A model generated the notes under the pieces. That model was not told where the DNA came from, ran no database searches, and worked only from the letters and a program-made list of their open reading frames with translations. This document shows, piece after piece, positions 37,430 through 48,384 of a stretch of 64,000 bases of DNA. Within the stretch, counting starts at the first letter, position 1; each line of letters begins with the position of its first letter. This DNA is from Paracidobacterium acidisoli (GTDB lineage: Bacteria; Acidobacteriota; Terriglobia; Terriglobales; Acidobacteriaceae), in assembly GCF_003428625.2 (NCBI RefSeq), contig NZ_QVQT02000006.1, positions 62,001-126,000 of the forward strand. The letters are read 5' to 3'. Made by a program: the position numbers and the translations under genes.

Positions 37430-39787
37430 CTATGAGACTTTGACCGCGACGGAGTCGGCTGCCGGCTTGCCGCCGGATTTTGCGGAGGAGTGGGTGGTTT
37501 CGGCGGGTAGAAAGACGCGGAAGCAGGTGGCCTGACGGCCTTTGTAGTACTGGCTGCGAAAGGCGATGCGGCCTTCGTATTTCTGAACGATTCCCTTGCT
37601 GATCCAGAGGCCGAGGCCGGTGCCCTTGGTGGATTTGGTGCTGAAGAAGGGCTGGAAGAGCTTTTCCGCATTTTCGGGATCGATGCCGACACCGGTGTCG
37701 ATGACGGAGAGGAAGATTCCGCGGCGGCCGGTGAGGCCGTCGGTGGCTTCGGAGATGCGAATGCGCAGGGTGCCTCCGCCGGGCATGGCCTGGACCGCGT
37801 TGCCGATGAGGTTGAGGAAGACCTGGCGGAGCTCGACGGGATGCGCGTAGATGACGCCGCCGGAGCGGTACTGCTTCTGCAGATCGATTCCGCTGGACTG
37901 CAGGCCGCGCTGCTGCAGCTCGAGGACGCTCTCGATGACCTCGGGCAGAGACACGGGGACGGGCTGCTTCGATTCGCGGTAGAAGCTCAGCGTCTGCCGG
38001 GTGATGTGCGAGGCGCGCTGCAGCTCCTGCTCGGCCATATCGGCGTAATACTTCGCCTGGTCGTCGAGGGAGGGGTGGTTGCGCAGCAGATAAAAGGCGT
38101 TGGTGATGGCCTCGAGCGGGTTGTTGATCTCGTGGGCGATGATGCCGGCCATGCGGCCCATGGCGGCGAGCTTCTCGGCCTGGCGCAGCGCCTCTTCGGC
38201 GCGCAGCTCACGCGTGATGTCGCGGTTGATTTCGAGGATGGAGCCGGTCTCGCGGTCGAGCACCATGTGGCTGTCGACCACGACCTCGTGTCCGCTGCTG
38301 GTGCGCTGCGAGAGCTTGCCGCGCCATGAGCCCTCGCGGAGGAGGATGCTGTTCAGCTCATCGCGGGAGACGGGAAAGACAGTCTGCAGAAGCGCATGCA
38401 CGTCCTGGCCGTGGACGTCTTCGCGCCGCCATCCATAACAGGACTCGGCACCGGAGTTCCAGTAGCGAATGACGCCCTGCATATCGCGCACCATGATGCC
38501 TTCAGAGGCCAGCTCCAAAAGCTCGGCGCGCTCGCGCAGCGTATTTTCGAGGCGCTTGCGATGGCTGACGTCGAAAAAGACGCCGACGGCGCCGCGGACA
38601 TTGCCGGAGGGCTCGATGACGGGACTGGCGCTGGCGAGGACATATTTTTCCAGGCCGTCGGAGCCCTGAAGCTGCATCTCCGCATCCATGACCGGCCGGC
38701 CGGCATGGATGACGTCGTTCATAAAGAGGAATGGCAGGTGGGCATGTTCGGTGAGGGATTTCTCCACCCCGTCTGCAGGACCGGAGCCATTGAGATGGCG
38801 GATGCCATTGGTGCCGAAGATGGCGCGGAAGGCAGGATTCATGGTGGCATTGGCGGACGACGCATCGGCGGAGATGGCGACACCGACGGGCAGCACCCGC
38901 ATGATGGTCTCGAGCTCGGCGACACGCAGCTCAAGCTGGCGATTGAGAAGGTGAATGTGCTCCTCGGCGGCGATCTGCGCCGTGACGTCGGTTGCGGTGC
39001 CGAACCAGCGCGCCACCTTGCCCTGCGAGTCGACGATGGGAACGGCGCGGCAGAGAAACCAGCGGTATTCTCCATCGCGCGAGCGTAGTGGGAAGGTGTC
39101 TTCCCACGGCTGGGCGGCGACCACGGCGCTGCCTAATCCGCCGGCGACGCGGTCCGCGTGATCGGGATGACACAGGAAGGCCCAGCCGGTGGCCAGCAGA
39201 ACCGGCATGGAGACGCCGCTGAAGTCGCACCAGCGCTGGCTGTACCAGAAGGCCGTGCCGTCGGCCTGCGCCATCCATGCAAGCTGCGGGATGCTGTTGG
39301 CCAGAGTGCGGAACTGATCCTCGCTTTGCCGCAGCTCTTCGGTGCGCTCTTCGACGCGGCGCTCCAGGTCGTTGTTGAGGCGCTCGAGCATGCGCGTTTT
39401 GCGGTGCAGCTCGACGAAGACTCCGATCCTGGCGCGAAGGACCTCGGGGATGACGGGGACGGAGATGTAGTCGACGGCGCCGCGGCGGTAGCCGTTGATG
39501 GTGTCCTCGGTGGAGAGATGCACGCCGGAGATGAAGATGATGGCGGTCTTCTGAAAGCGGGGGTGCTGGCGGATGAGCCCGGCGAGCTCGAAGCCGTCGA
39601 GATCGGGCATGCTGACATCCATCAGCACGACGGCGATGTCGGTGCGGAGCAGGACCTCGAGGGCTTCGCGAGCAGAGGCGGCCTTGATGAGGTTCTCGCC
39701 CAGCTCGGCGAGGATGGCCTCGTAGGTGAGCAGCTTGCCAGGCTGATCGTCGACCATGAGGATGTTGACCTTCTCATTCACCGTCAT
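37430..39787 (-). CDS. Hybrid sensor: receiver-PAS-histidine kinase
   Basis: This 785-residue cytoplasmic two-component protein begins with a receiver domain (~5-120: NILMVDDQPGKLLTYEAIL, VVLMDVSMPDLDGFELA with the phospho-acceptor Asp, FISG, VDYISVPVIPEVLRARI). A coiled coil leads to three PAS regions (FRTLANSIPQLAWMAQADG; then around MRVLPVGVAISADAS; then LLELASEGIMVRDMQGVIRYWNSG). HisKA has its His in AGIIAHEINNPLEAITNAF and HATPase has NLIGNAVQAMPGG, DTGVGID and GTGLGLWISK. I use ATG 39787 (AAAGGAA about ten bases upstream); a GTG at 39817 would overlap the preceding gene. It follows the poly-HAMP kinase by 14 bp, so the two are probably one operon and one signalling system. Confidence 0.9.
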   Translation of the reverse strand: MTVNEKVNILMVDDQPGKLLTYEAILAELGENLIKAASAREALEVLLRTDIAVVLMDVSMPDLDGFELAGLIRQHPRFQKTAIIFISGVHLSTEDTINGYRRGAVDYISVPVIPEVLRARIGVFVELHRKTRMLERLNNDLERRVEERTEELRQSEDQFRTLANSIPQLAWMAQADGTAFWYSQRWCDFSGVSMPVLLATGWAFLCHPDHADRVAGGLGSAVVAAQPWEDTFPLRSRDGEYRWFLCRAVPIVDSQGKVARWFGTATDVTAQIAAEEHIHLLNRQLELRVAELETIMRVLPVGVAISADASSANATMNPAFRAIFGTNGIRHLNGSGPADGVEKSLTEHAHLPFLFMNDVIHAGRPVMDAEMQLQGSDGLEKYVLASASPVIEPSGNVRGAVGVFFDVSHRKRLENTLRERAELLELASEGIMVRDMQGVIRYWNSGAESCYGWRREDVHGQDVHALLQTVFPVSRDELNSILLREGSWRGKLSQRTSSGHEVVVDSHMVLDRETGSILEINRDITRELRAEEALRQAEKLAAMGRMAGIIAHEINNPLEAITNAFYLLRNHPSLDDQAKYYADMAEQELQRASHITRQTLSFYRESKQPVPVSLPEVIESVLELQQRGLQSSGIDLQKQYRSGGVIYAHPVELRQVFLNLIGNAVQAMPGGGTLRIRISEATDGLTGRRGIFLSVIDTGVGIDPENAEKLFQPFFSTKSTKGTGLGLWISKGIVQKYEGRIAFRSQYYKGRQATCFRVFLPAETTHSSAKSGGKPAADSVAVKVS

Positions 39788-39801
39788 TACGCGCGGTTCC
39801 T

Positions 39802-42800
39802 TTACCGGTGCAGCCACATGCGGAGAGCGGAGAGCAACTGCTCCGTGTTTACCGGTTTGGCCAGATATTCGGAAGCGCCCGCTTCAAGGCACTTTTCGCG
39901 ATCGCCCTTCATTGCCTTCGCGGTGAGGGCGATGATGGGCAGGCGGCGCAGCGAAGCATTCTGCCGGATTCTCTGCATGGTTTCATAGCCATCCATCTCC
40001 GGCATCATGATGTCCATGAGGACGATGGCGAGGTCGGGAGTGGAGTCGATGGTTTCGATGGCTTCGCGTCCGGTGCCGGCGGCCAGCACGGTCATGCCGC
40101 GCCGCTCGAGCACGCTGCTGAGCGCGAAGATGTTGCGCACGTCGTCATCGACGACCAGCACCTTGCGGCCGACGAGGGCCTCGTCGGAGTCGTGCAGGCG
40201 GTCGAGCATGCGCTGCTTGCCGGGCGGAAGGTCGGCCACGACGCGATGCAGAAAGAGCGCGGTCTCATCGAGCAGACGCTCGGGAGATTCGACATCCTTG
40301 ACGACGACGCTGCGGGCGAGGGTGTGCAGACGCGCATCCTCTTCGTGGGTCAGTTCCCTGCCGGTGAAGACGACGACGGGGATATCGCGCAGATCGGCCT
40401 TCCGGCGCAGCTCTTCGAGAACGTCGAATCCGCTCATATCGGGAAGGCGAAGATCGAGCACGACGCAGTCGCAGGTTCCGCTTTCGAGGGCACGCAACGC
40501 TTCGGCTCCGGAGCCGACGAGGTCGATATCGATGTCTTCATGCCAGAGCAGCTCACGGATGGCCATCTGCTCGACACGATTGTCTTCGACGACGAGCAGG
40601 CGGCGGCGGCTTCGAAGGGTGTAATCGCGGATGCGGGTGAGCGCGCTTTCGAGCTCGTCGGAGGTGGTGGGCTTGGTGACGAAGGCGAAGGCGCCGCGCG
40701 AGAGGCCGTGATGGCGGTCATCGTCGAGGGTAAGCATCTGGACGGGAATGTGGCGGGTCTTTAGATCCTGCTTGAGATGGTTGAGGACGGTCCAGCCGAG
40801 CATGTCGGGAAGGAAGACGTCGAGCGAGATGGCGGCGGGGTGGTATTCGCGGGCGAGCTCCAGCGCCTCGCTGCCGGTGGATGCGATGAGCACTTTGAAT
40901 CCCTTGTCACGGGAGAGATCGCAGAGCATGCGGGCGTAGTGCGGATCGTCTTCCACGATGAGGAGCACGGCGTCGCCGGGCTGAAGATGGTCGCGGTCGT
41001 CTTCCGCGTGCGCCGCCTGCTCGGCCACTCCGGAGCTGCCGAGCAGAGCGGGGATGACGGAGTAAGCGCTCTTTTCCTGGCGCGGCAGGTTGGGCACGAC
41101 CGGCCCGACGTAGGTCTGCGGAAGGTAGAGGGTGAAGGAGCTGCCCTGTCCGGGCGTGCTGTGGAGCTGGATCTCTCCGCCGAGAAGGCTGGCGAGCTCG
41201 CGGCTGATGGCGAGACCGAGTCCGGTGCCGCCGTACTTGCGGCTGGTGCCGGCGTCGGCCTGCTGGAAGGCTTCGAAGATGATGCGCTGCTTCTCCGCGG
41301 GAATGCCAATGCCGGTGTCAGAGACCTCGAAGGCGATGACGGAGCCGGCACCGCTGAGGATGGGGTGATCGGAGCTCCAGCCGGAGGCGGCGACGGCCAC
41401 GCTGAGGCGCACGCTGCCCTGCTCAGTAAATTTGAAGGCGTTGGAGAGCAGATTTTTGAGCACCTGCTGCAGACGCTTCGAGTCGGTGACGAGGCTGCGG
41501 CTGAGACGCGGGTCGCTTTTGACCTCGAAGAAGAGCCTGCGGTTTTCGGCTTCGTGGCGGAAGGGGCGCGACATGGTGTCGAGCAGGCTGCCGAAGAAGA
41601 CCTCTTCGGCCTCAACGGAGACGGTTCCGGATTCGATCTTGGAGAGATCGAGGATGTCACCGATGAGGTTGAGTAGGTCGGTACCGGCGCCGTGGATGGT
41701 GCGGGCGAACTCGACCTGACGGGGCGTGAGGTTGTGATCGTGATTTTCCGCAAGCTGCTGACCAAGCACGAGGATGCTGTTGAGCGGCGTGCGCAGCTCA
41801 TGGGACATGTTGGCCAGGAACTCGGATTTGTACTTCGAGGTGAGCGCGAGCTCGCGGGCCTTGGCTTCGAGAGCGCGGCGGGCCTGCTCAATCTCCTGAT
41901 TTTTGCGCTCGACCTCGGAGTTCTGCTCGGCGAGCTGCTGCGCTTTCTGCGCGAGCTGCTCGTTGGTCTGCTGCAGCTCCTTCTGCTGCGTCTGCAGCTC
42001 GGTGGCAAGCTGCTGCGACTGCTTGAGCAGGCCCTCGGTCTGCATGGTGGCCTCAATGGAATTGAGCACGATGCCGATGCTGGCGGTGAGCTGCTCGAGA
42101 AAGGCGAGGTGCGAGGCGGTGAAGGCATGGAGCGTGGCGAGCTCGATGACGGCCTTGACGCGGTCCTCAAAGAGGACGGGCAGCACGATGACGTTGCGCG
42201 GAACGGATTCGAAGAGGCCGGAGCGGATGGGAACGGTCTGCAGCGGAAGCTCAGTGATGAGCATGCGTTTTTTCTCCGCTGCGCACTGGCCGATGAGGCC
42301 TTCGCCGAGGCGAATCTCCTGCGGATAGCCTTCGGTGATGTTGGCGAAGGCAGAGAGCAGAACCAGCTTGCGCGAGCCGTCGCTTTCCATCTGATAGATA
42401 ACGCCCTGCTGCGCGCCGACGAGCGGGGCAAGCTCGGAGAGCAGAAGACGGCCGACGGTGCCGAGGTCACGCTGGCCCTGCAGCATGGCGGTGAAGCGGG
42501 CGAGGTTGGTCTTGAGCCAGTCCTGCTCGGTGTTGCGGTCGGTGGTGAGCCGGAGGTTGTCAATCATCGTGTTGATGTTGTCCTTCAGCTCGGCGACTTC
42601 GCCACGGGTTTCCACCTGAATGGAGCGGGTGAGATCGCCTTTGGTGACGGCGGTCGCGACCTCGGCAATGGCGCGCACCTGATTGGTGAGGTTGTCGGCG
42701 AGGAGGTTCACGTTGCCGGTGAGATCCTTCCAGGTTCCGGAGGCTCCGGGCACATTGGCCTGACCGCCGAGGCGGCCTTCGACGCCGACTTCACGCGCGA

Positions 42801-45267
42801 CGGTGGTGACCTGATCGGCGAAGGTGGCGAGGGTGTCGGTCATGTTGTTGATGGTCTCGGCCAGCGCGGCGACTTCGCCCTTCGCGTTCACGGTGAGCTT
42901 TTGCGTGAGATCGCCGTTGGCAACGGCGGTGACCACCTTGACGATGCCGCGCACCTGCTCGGTGAGGTTGGTGGCCATGACGTTGACGTTGTCGGTGAGG
43001 TCCTTCCAGGTTCCGGCAACGCCGGGAACCTGTGCCTGACCGCCGAGCTTGCCGTCGGTGCCGACCTCGCGGGCAACGCGGGTGACTTCGGCGGCGAAGG
43101 CATTGAGCTGATCGACCATGGTGTTGATGGTGTTCTTCAGCTCGAGGATTTCGCCCTTCACGTCGACGGCGATCTTGCGCGACAGGTCTCCGCGAGCAAC
43201 GGCGGTGGTGACCTCGGCGATGTTGCGCACCTGCTCGGTGAGGTTGGTGGCCATGACGTTGACGTTGTCGGTGAGGTCCTTCCAGGTTCCGGCAACGCCG
43301 GGCACCTGCGCCTGGCCGCCGAGCTTGCCGTCGGTGCCGACCTCGCGGGCGACACGCGTGACCTCGGCAGCGAAGGCGTTGAGCTGATCGACCATGGTGT
43401 TGATGGTGTCTTTGAGCTCGAGGATTTCGCCCTTCACATCGACGGTGATCTTGCGCGACAGGTTACCGCGGGCGACGGCGGTGGCGACTTCGGCGATGTT
43501 GCGGACCTGCGCGGTGAGGTTGCCGGCCATGAAGTTGACGGAGTCGGTGAGGTCCTTCCAGGTGCCGGCAACTCCGGAGACAAGCGCCTGGCCGCCAAGC
43601 TTGCCGTCGGTGCCGACCTCACGGGCTACGCGGGTGACCTCACCGGCGAAGGCATTGAGCTGATCGACCATCGTGTTGATGGTGTTCTTCAGCTCAAGGA
43701 TTTCTCCCTTCACGTCGACGGCGATCTTGCGCGACAGGTCGCCGCGGGCGACGGCGGTGGTGACCTCGGCGATGTTGCGGACCTGCGCGGTAAGGTTGCC
43801 GGCCATGGAGTTGACGGAGTCGGTGAGGTCTTTCCAGGTTCCGGCGACGCCGGGGACGTTGGCCTGACCGCCGAGACGGCCTTCGGTGCCGACTTCGCGG
43901 GCGACGCGGGTGACTTCGCCGGCGAAGCGGTTGAGCTGATCGACCATCGTGTTCAGCGTTTCCTTGAGCTGCAGGATCTCGCCGCGGACATCGACGGTGA
44001 TTTTGCGGGAGAGATCGCCGCGGGCGATGGCGGTAGCCACTTCGGCGATGTTGCGGACCTGACCGGTGAGGTTGCCGGCCATGAAGTTGACGTTGTCGGT
44101 AAGGTCCTTCCAGGTTCCGGCGACTCCGGGGACGCTGGCCTGGCCGCCGAGCTTGCCTTCGGTGCCGACCTCACGGGCGACGCGGGTGACTTCGCCGGCG
44201 AAGCCGTTGAGCTGATCGACCATCGTGTTGATGGTGTCTTTGAGCTCGAGGATTTCGCCCTTCACATCGACAGTGATCTTGCGCGACAGATCGCCGCGGG
44301 CGACGGCGGTGGTGACTTCGGCGATGTTGCGGACCTGCGCGGTGAGGTTGCCGGCCATGGCGTTGACCGAGTCGGTGAGATCCTTCCAGGTTCCGGCGAC
44401 ACCGGGGACGACGGCCTGGCCGCCGAGCTTGCCGTCGGTGCCGACCTCGCGGGCAACGCGGGTGACCTCGGAGGCGAAGGAGCGCAGCTGGTCAACCATG
44501 GTGTTGATGGCTTCCTTGAGCTGCAGGATCTCGCCGCGCACGTCGACGGTGATTTTGCGCGACAGGTCGCCGCTGGCGACGGCGGTGGCGACTTCGGCAA
44601 TGTTGCGGACCTGGCCGGTGAGATTGCTGGCCATGGAGTTGACGGAGTCGGTGAGATCCTTCCAGGTTCCGGCGACGCCGGGGACGACGGCCTGGCCGCC
44701 GAGCTTGCCGTCGGTGCCGACCTCGCGGGCGACGCGGGTGACCTCGGCGGTGAAGACGCCGAGCTGGTGAATCATGGTATTGACGATGTTGGCGGCGCGG
44801 AGGAACTCGCCTTCGAGGGGGCGTCCGTCGACATCGAGGCGGACGGTCTGCGTGAGATTGCCCTGGGCGACGGCGGCGATGGCGCGGGTGACCTCGCTGG
44901 TGGGGCGCAGCAGGTCTTCGACGAGGGTGTTGACGGAGACCTCCATCTCGTCCCAGGCGCCGCGGCCTTTCTGCATGCGCATGCGCTCGCGGGTCTTGCC
45001 CTCTTTGCCGACGGTCTGGCCGACGCGCTTCAGCTCTGAGGCCATTTGTTCGTTGGCGGAGATGATCTCGTTGAAGTGGTCGGCGATTTTGCCGGGCAGG
45101 CCGATCCAGGAGACGGGGAGGCGGGCGCTGAAGTCTCCGTCCTTCATGGTCTGCAGACCCTGGAGGATGACGGCCAGGGTTTCTGACTCGGATTGTTCGA
45201 CACCATTTCGAGAGCGGTTTTTGCGCACACTCTTCTCGCTGACGGAGGGCGGCAACGTCGTGGACAT
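39802..45267 (-). CDS. Giant poly-HAMP hybrid histidine kinase with GAF and three receiver domains
   Basis: A 1,821-residue protein with no membrane segment or signal peptide. Residues ~110-920 are a tandem HAMP array: one divergent unit, then eight copies of a ~92-residue unit with [15 protein letters not shown] ... [11 protein letters not shown], each exactly 276 bp in DNA. A GAF domain follows (~925-1080), then a long Gln/Glu-rich coiled coil. HisKA carries its His in [15 protein letters not shown] (~1155). HATPase has [20 protein letters not shown] and [14 protein letters not shown]. Three receivers have Asp in [22 protein letters not shown] and [11 protein letters not shown]. The ATG at 45267 has AGGAG nine bases upstream. 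The array resembles fungal group III (Nik1/Os-1) kinases, where it senses osmotic or cell-wall stress. Its role here is unknown. Confidence 0.93.
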   Translation of the reverse strand: MSTTLPPSVSEKSVRKNRSRNGVEQSESETLAVILQGLQTMKDGDFSARLPVSWIGLPGKIADHFNEIISANEQMASELKRVGQTVGKEGKTRERMRMQKGRGAWDEMEVSVNTLVEDLLRPTSEVTRAIAAVAQGNLTQTVRLDVDGRPLEGEFLRAANIVNTMIHQLGVFTAEVTRVAREVGTDGKLGGQAVVPGVAGTWKDLTDSVNSMASNLTGQVRNIAEVATAVASGDLSRKITVDVRGEILQLKEAINTMVDQLRSFASEVTRVAREVGTDGKLGGQAVVPGVAGTWKDLTDSVNAMAGNLTAQVRNIAEVTTAVARGDLSRKITVDVKGEILELKDTINTMVDQLNGFAGEVTRVAREVGTEGKLGGQASVPGVAGTWKDLTDNVNFMAGNLTGQVRNIAEVATAIARGDLSRKITVDVRGEILQLKETLNTMVDQLNRFAGEVTRVAREVGTEGRLGGQANVPGVAGTWKDLTDSVNSMAGNLTAQVRNIAEVTTAVARGDLSRKIAVDVKGEILELKNTINTMVDQLNAFAGEVTRVAREVGTDGKLGGQALVSGVAGTWKDLTDSVNFMAGNLTAQVRNIAEVATAVARGNLSRKITVDVKGEILELKDTINTMVDQLNAFAAEVTRVAREVGTDGKLGGQAQVPGVAGTWKDLTDNVNVMATNLTEQVRNIAEVTTAVARGDLSRKIAVDVKGEILELKNTINTMVDQLNAFAAEVTRVAREVGTDGKLGGQAQVPGVAGTWKDLTDNVNVMATNLTEQVRGIVKVVTAVANGDLTQKLTVNAKGEVAALAETINNMTDTLATFADQVTTVAREVGVEGRLGGQANVPGASGTWKDLTGNVNLLADNLTNQVRAIAEVATAVTKGDLTRSIQVETRGEVAELKDNINTMIDNLRLTTDRNTEQDWLKTNLARFTAMLQGQRDLGTVGRLLLSELAPLVGAQQGVIYQMESDGSRKLVLLSAFANITEGYPQEIRLGEGLIGQCAAEKKRMLITELPLQTVPIRSGLFESVPRNVIVLPVLFEDRVKAVIELATLHAFTASHLAFLEQLTASIGIVLNSIEATMQTEGLLKQSQQLATELQTQQKELQQTNEQLAQKAQQLAEQNSEVERKNQEIEQARRALEAKARELALTSKYKSEFLANMSHELRTPLNSILVLGQQLAENHDHNLTPRQVEFARTIHGAGTDLLNLIGDILDLSKIESGTVSVEAEEVFFGSLLDTMSRPFRHEAENRRLFFEVKSDPRLSRSLVTDSKRLQQVLKNLLSNAFKFTEQGSVRLSVAVAASGWSSDHPILSGAGSVIAFEVSDTGIGIPAEKQRIIFEAFQQADAGTSRKYGGTGLGLAISRELASLLGGEIQLHSTPGQGSSFTLYLPQTYVGPVVPNLPRQEKSAYSVIPALLGSSGVAEQAAHAEDDRDHLQPGDAVLLIVEDDPHYARMLCDLSRDKGFKVLIASTGSEALELAREYHPAAISLDVFLPDMLGWTVLNHLKQDLKTRHIPVQMLTLDDDRHHGLSRGAFAFVTKPTTSDELESALTRIRDYTLRSRRRLLVVEDNRVEQMAIRELLWHEDIDIDLVGSGAEALRALESGTCDCVVLDLRLPDMSGFDVLEELRRKADLRDIPVVVFTGRELTHEEDARLHTLARSVVVKDVESPERLLDETALFLHRVVADLPPGKQRMLDRLHDSDEALVGRKVLVVDDDVRNIFALSSVLERRGMTVLAAGTGREAIETIDSTPDLAIVLMDIMMPEMDGYETMQRIRQNASLRRLPIIALTAKAMKGDREKCLEAGASEYLAKPVNTEQLLSALRMWLHR
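42715..44930 (-). repeat. Eight 276-bp tandem coding repeats (poly-HAMP array)
   Basis: The motif for GTWKDLTD recurs at about 42724, 43000, 43276, 43552, 43828, 44104, 44380 and 44656, always 276 bp apart. Units at 43000 and 43276 are nearly identical over their length, a sign of recent duplication or gene conversion. Confidence 0.9.
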
Positions 45268-45499
45268 CGGATCGGGCTCCTGAAGATACCAGACAGTACG
45301 GGCACACCAGCCGGAACCGGCGCGGCCGGTGCGGGCGAAAGAGAAACAGGGAAGAAGCTGCGAGGTAGATGCGAAAGATTCAGAGATGGTTGCCAGCGGG
45401 TTACCGCTGCCCCGGAAAAGCCGGAACCGCGGCCTCCGGCTCTGCGTACTGGAGCAAAGGCCCCGGCGCGGGCAGATTTCGCGGATAAGGGGAGAGACT

Positions 45500-47974
45500 G
45501 TGGTGGAGTTATTCAGCAATCAGCTCCGGCAGGTGGTGCGCAGGCTTCTGCACGCTCCGATGTTCACGCTCGTCACGCTGCTGACGGTGGCTATCGGCGT
45601 GGGCGCGAATATCGCAGTCTTCAGCGTGGTGGAAGGCGTGCTGCTGAAGCCGCTTCCCTACCCGCATGCCGAGAAGCTGGTGGGCCTGTGGCACAAGGCT
45701 CCGGCGCTGCACCTGGACAACCTGAACATGGCTCCGTCGAACTACTTTATCTACCGGGAGCAGAACCACTCCTTTACAGATATCGGACTGTACCAGGGAG
45801 ACTCGGTCAGCGTGACGGGGCAGACGAGCCCGGAGCAGGTGCGGGCTCTTGACGTGACGGACGGCCTGCTGCCGGTGCTGGGGGTGCCTCCGATGCTGGG
45901 GCGGTGGTTCAGCCACGCGGACGATGCGCCGGGCAGCCCGAATACGATCCTCCTTAGTTATGGATACTGGCAGAGGCGGTTTGGCGGAAGCCGCTCGGTG
46001 CTGGGGCAGAACCTGAAGGTGGACGGCAAGCTGCGGCAGATTATCGGCGTGATGCCGCAGAGCTTCCGGTTTCTGGACTGGGAGCAGCCGGAGCTGTTTC
46101 TGCCGCTGCAGCTCGACCGCAACAAGACGACGCTGGGAGAGTTCAGCTACGAGGGGATGGCGCGGCTGCGGCCCAGCGTGACTCAGGAGGCCGCAAACCG
46201 CGACGTGGCGCGGATGATTCCGACGGTATGGGGGAGCTTTCCGCCGCCTCCGGGCTTTAGCCTGACGCTGTTCAAACAGCTCAACATGCAGGCGAACGTG
46301 CGGCCGCTGCGGCAGGATGTGGTGGGCGACGTGGGCAGCCTGCTGTGGATTCTGATGGGCAGCATCGGCGTGGTGCTGCTGATTGCGTGCGCGAATGTGG
46401 CGAATCTGCTGCTGGTGCGGGCGGAGGGCCGGCACCAGGAGCTGGCGGTGTGCTCGGCGCTGGGCGCGAGCCGGGCGCGGATTGCCGGTGAATTTCTGCT
46501 GGAGAGCTTTGTGATCGGGCTGGCGGGAAGCGCGCTGGGGCTGACGCTTGCCTGGGGCGCGCTGCGCCTGCTGATCGCGATGGCTCCGGAGGGCCTGCCG
46601 CGGGTGCACGATATCGGGATCGATCTGCCGGGGCTGGCCTTTACGGCCGGGGTGGCCCTGCTGTGCAGCCTGCTGTTCGGATGCATTCCGGCGCTGCGTT
46701 ATGCGAGCGCGCGGCCGGGAACGGGGATGCGTGAAGGCGGACGCACGCTGAGCCAGGGACGCGAACGGCATCGCACGCGGAACATTCTGGTGGTGGTGCA
46801 GGTGAGTCTGGCCTTTGTGCTGCTGATCTGCTCGGGGCTGATGATACGGACCTTCCGCGCGCTGACGCACGTCGCTCCGGGATACGACACGACGGCGCCG
46901 ATTCTGACGCTTCACATCGATATTCCGGAGGCGGAAATACCGGACCCGGTGAAGGTGGTGAGGACGCAGTCGGCGATTCTCGACAAGCTGGCCGCGATTC
47001 CCTCGGTGACCTCGGCAGCGCTGGCGAACTCCGTTCCGATGGATGGAGGAGCGTGGCATGACCCGGTGTACGCGCAGGACCGGAACTACACGGATGGCTC
47101 GATGCCCGCGCTGCGGCTGTTCAAGTTTTATTCGCCGGGGATGTTTCGCACGCTCGGCATTCCGCTGGTGGCGGGGCGGGATTTTACCTGGACAGACACC
47201 TACGACAAGCTGCCGGTTGCCATCGTGTCAGAAAACTTTGCGCGCGAGTACTGGGGAAGCGCGCAGAAGGCGCTGGGCAGACGGATTCGGGTGAGCACGA
47301 AGGACGACTGGCGCGAGGTAATCGGCGTAGCCGGCGACGTGCATGACGAAGGGATGAGCAAGGACGCGCCAACGATTGCGTACTGGCCGATCATGATGAA
47401 TCACTTTGAGAGCAACGATGTCCAGGTACGCCGCTATGTGATGCTGGCCATTCGCGGTCCGCTGGCCGGATCGCAGGGGCTGATGAACCAGGTGCGCCAG
47501 GCGGTGTGGTCGGTGGATGCCAATCTGCCGCTGGCCGATGTGCATCCTCTGGACTACTACTACACGAAGTCGATGGCGCGCACGTCGTTCACGCTGGCGA
47601 TGCTGGGCGTGGCGGCGGGCATGGCTCTGCTGCTGGGCATTGTGGGACTTTACGGAGTGATTGCCTACTCGGCGTCGCAGCGGAGGCGCGAGATCGGGAT
47701 CAGGATTGCGCTCGGCGCGCAGCGGAACCGGATCATCGGCATGTTCGTGCAGCAGGGGCTGGTGCTGACGGCGGCCGGCATTGTGTGCGGAATACTGGTG
47801 GCGCTGGCGGTAACGCGGCTGCTGTCGTCGCTGCTCTTTCATGTGAGCCCGATCGATCCGATCACCTATGGCTGCGCGTGCCTCGCCCTGAGCGCGGCGG
47901 CGGCGCTTGCGAGCTACATTCCTTCGCGGCGCACGACGGCGGTGGACCCGGTGGAGGCGCTTCGCGCCGAATGA
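45500..47974 (+). CDS. ADOP-type ABC transporter permease (MacB/FtsX-like, two-module)
   Basis: This 824-residue inner-membrane protein has the ADOP layout common in Acidobacteriota. A membrane segment (~20-45: [34 protein letters not shown]) leads to a periplasmic MacB-type domain, an FtsX module (~280-420: [39 protein letters not shown]), a second periplasmic domain and a second FtsX module (~690-815: [36 protein letters not shown]), ending DPVEALRAE. The start is GTG at 45500 or 45503, with AAGGGGAGAG just upstream. No ATPase gene is adjacent, as is usual for this family. It is divergent from the giant kinase gene (232-bp gap) and may be its target. The cargo is unknown. Confidence 0.88.
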   Translation: MVELFSNQLRQVVRRLLHAPMFTLVTLLTVAIGVGANIAVFSVVEGVLLKPLPYPHAEKLVGLWHKAPALHLDNLNMAPSNYFIYREQNHSFTDIGLYQGDSVSVTGQTSPEQVRALDVTDGLLPVLGVPPMLGRWFSHADDAPGSPNTILLSYGYWQRRFGGSRSVLGQNLKVDGKLRQIIGVMPQSFRFLDWEQPELFLPLQLDRNKTTLGEFSYEGMARLRPSVTQEAANRDVARMIPTVWGSFPPPPGFSLTLFKQLNMQANVRPLRQDVVGDVGSLLWILMGSIGVVLLIACANVANLLLVRAEGRHQELAVCSALGASRARIAGEFLLESFVIGLAGSALGLTLAWGALRLLIAMAPEGLPRVHDIGIDLPGLAFTAGVALLCSLLFGCIPALRYASARPGTGMREGGRTLSQGRERHRTRNILVVVQVSLAFVLLICSGLMIRTFRALTHVAPGYDTTAPILTLHIDIPEAEIPDPVKVVRTQSAILDKLAAIPSVTSAALANSVPMDGGAWHDPVYAQDRNYTDGSMPALRLFKFYSPGMFRTLGIPLVAGRDFTWTDTYDKLPVAIVSENFAREYWGSAQKALGRRIRVSTKDDWREVIGVAGDVHDEGMSKDAPTIAYWPIMMNHFESNDVQVRRYVMLAIRGPLAGSQGLMNQVRQAVWSVDANLPLADVHPLDYYYTKSMARTSFTLAMLGVAAGMALLLGIVGLYGVIAYSASQRRREIGIRIALGAQRNRIIGMFVQQGLVLTAAGIVCGILVALAVTRLLSSLLFHVSPIDPITYGCACLALSAAAALASYIPSRRTTAVDPVEALRAE

Positions 47975-48084
47975 GACGGCGGAAGGCTGACGCGATGGAG
48001 GAAATCGGGGGCGCCTCTTCTGCTCTGCGTGCAGGCATGGCAAAATGGATAGTACGAAGCGGCTGTTCGATAGCCGCCTGTCGA

Positions 48085-48159
48085 GCGGGAGTAGTTCAGT
48101 GGCAGAACGTCAGCTTCCCAAGCTGAATGTCGCCGGTTCGATCCCGGTCTCCCGCTCCA
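48085..48159 (+). tRNA. tRNA-Gly (anticodon CCC)
   Basis: A 75-base cloverleaf can be drawn. The acceptor stem is GCGGGAG/CTCCCGC, followed by T and an encoded CCA. The D arm has AGTTCAGTGG. The anticodon stem is TCAGC/GCTGA with loop TTCCCAA, giving anticodon CCC. The T arm is CCGGTTCGATCCCGG. It decodes GGG. No second tRNA lies nearby, and the stretch to 48384 shows no gene. Confidence 0.95.
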
Positions 48160-48384
48160 GATGCGTTCAAAGTGAAACAGGTTTCCGGCGTTTGCGCCTG
48201 CTCCTTACCGTAATTGAAATCAATTCCATTGGCCTGAGTTGCATACAGGCACTAAAGAGCAACTTATGGAGATCGTCGAAAGAGCTGAGCACGACTTAGA
48301 GGGTGAAATGCTGCCTCGACCGGCTCGCGGCAGCGGTATGAAGAAGGTTTGAAGTCCGTCTCTCCCTGCCAGTCCGGAGGCCTG

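Noticed and set aside
42715-44930. Regular repeats considered as a CRISPR array
   Set aside because: The 276-bp period is fully coding and gives HAMP units; there are no short repeats with unique spacers.
41692-45039. A 1,115-codon open frame antisense to the giant kinase
   Set aside because: It mirrors the 276-bp HAMP repeats; its product is low-complexity Gly/Asp/Val repeats with no signal or family motif. The opposite strand has clear kinase domains.
48160-48384. tRNA-downstream stretch considered as an integration site
   Set aside because: No repeat of the tRNA 3' end and no integrase were found in the window.
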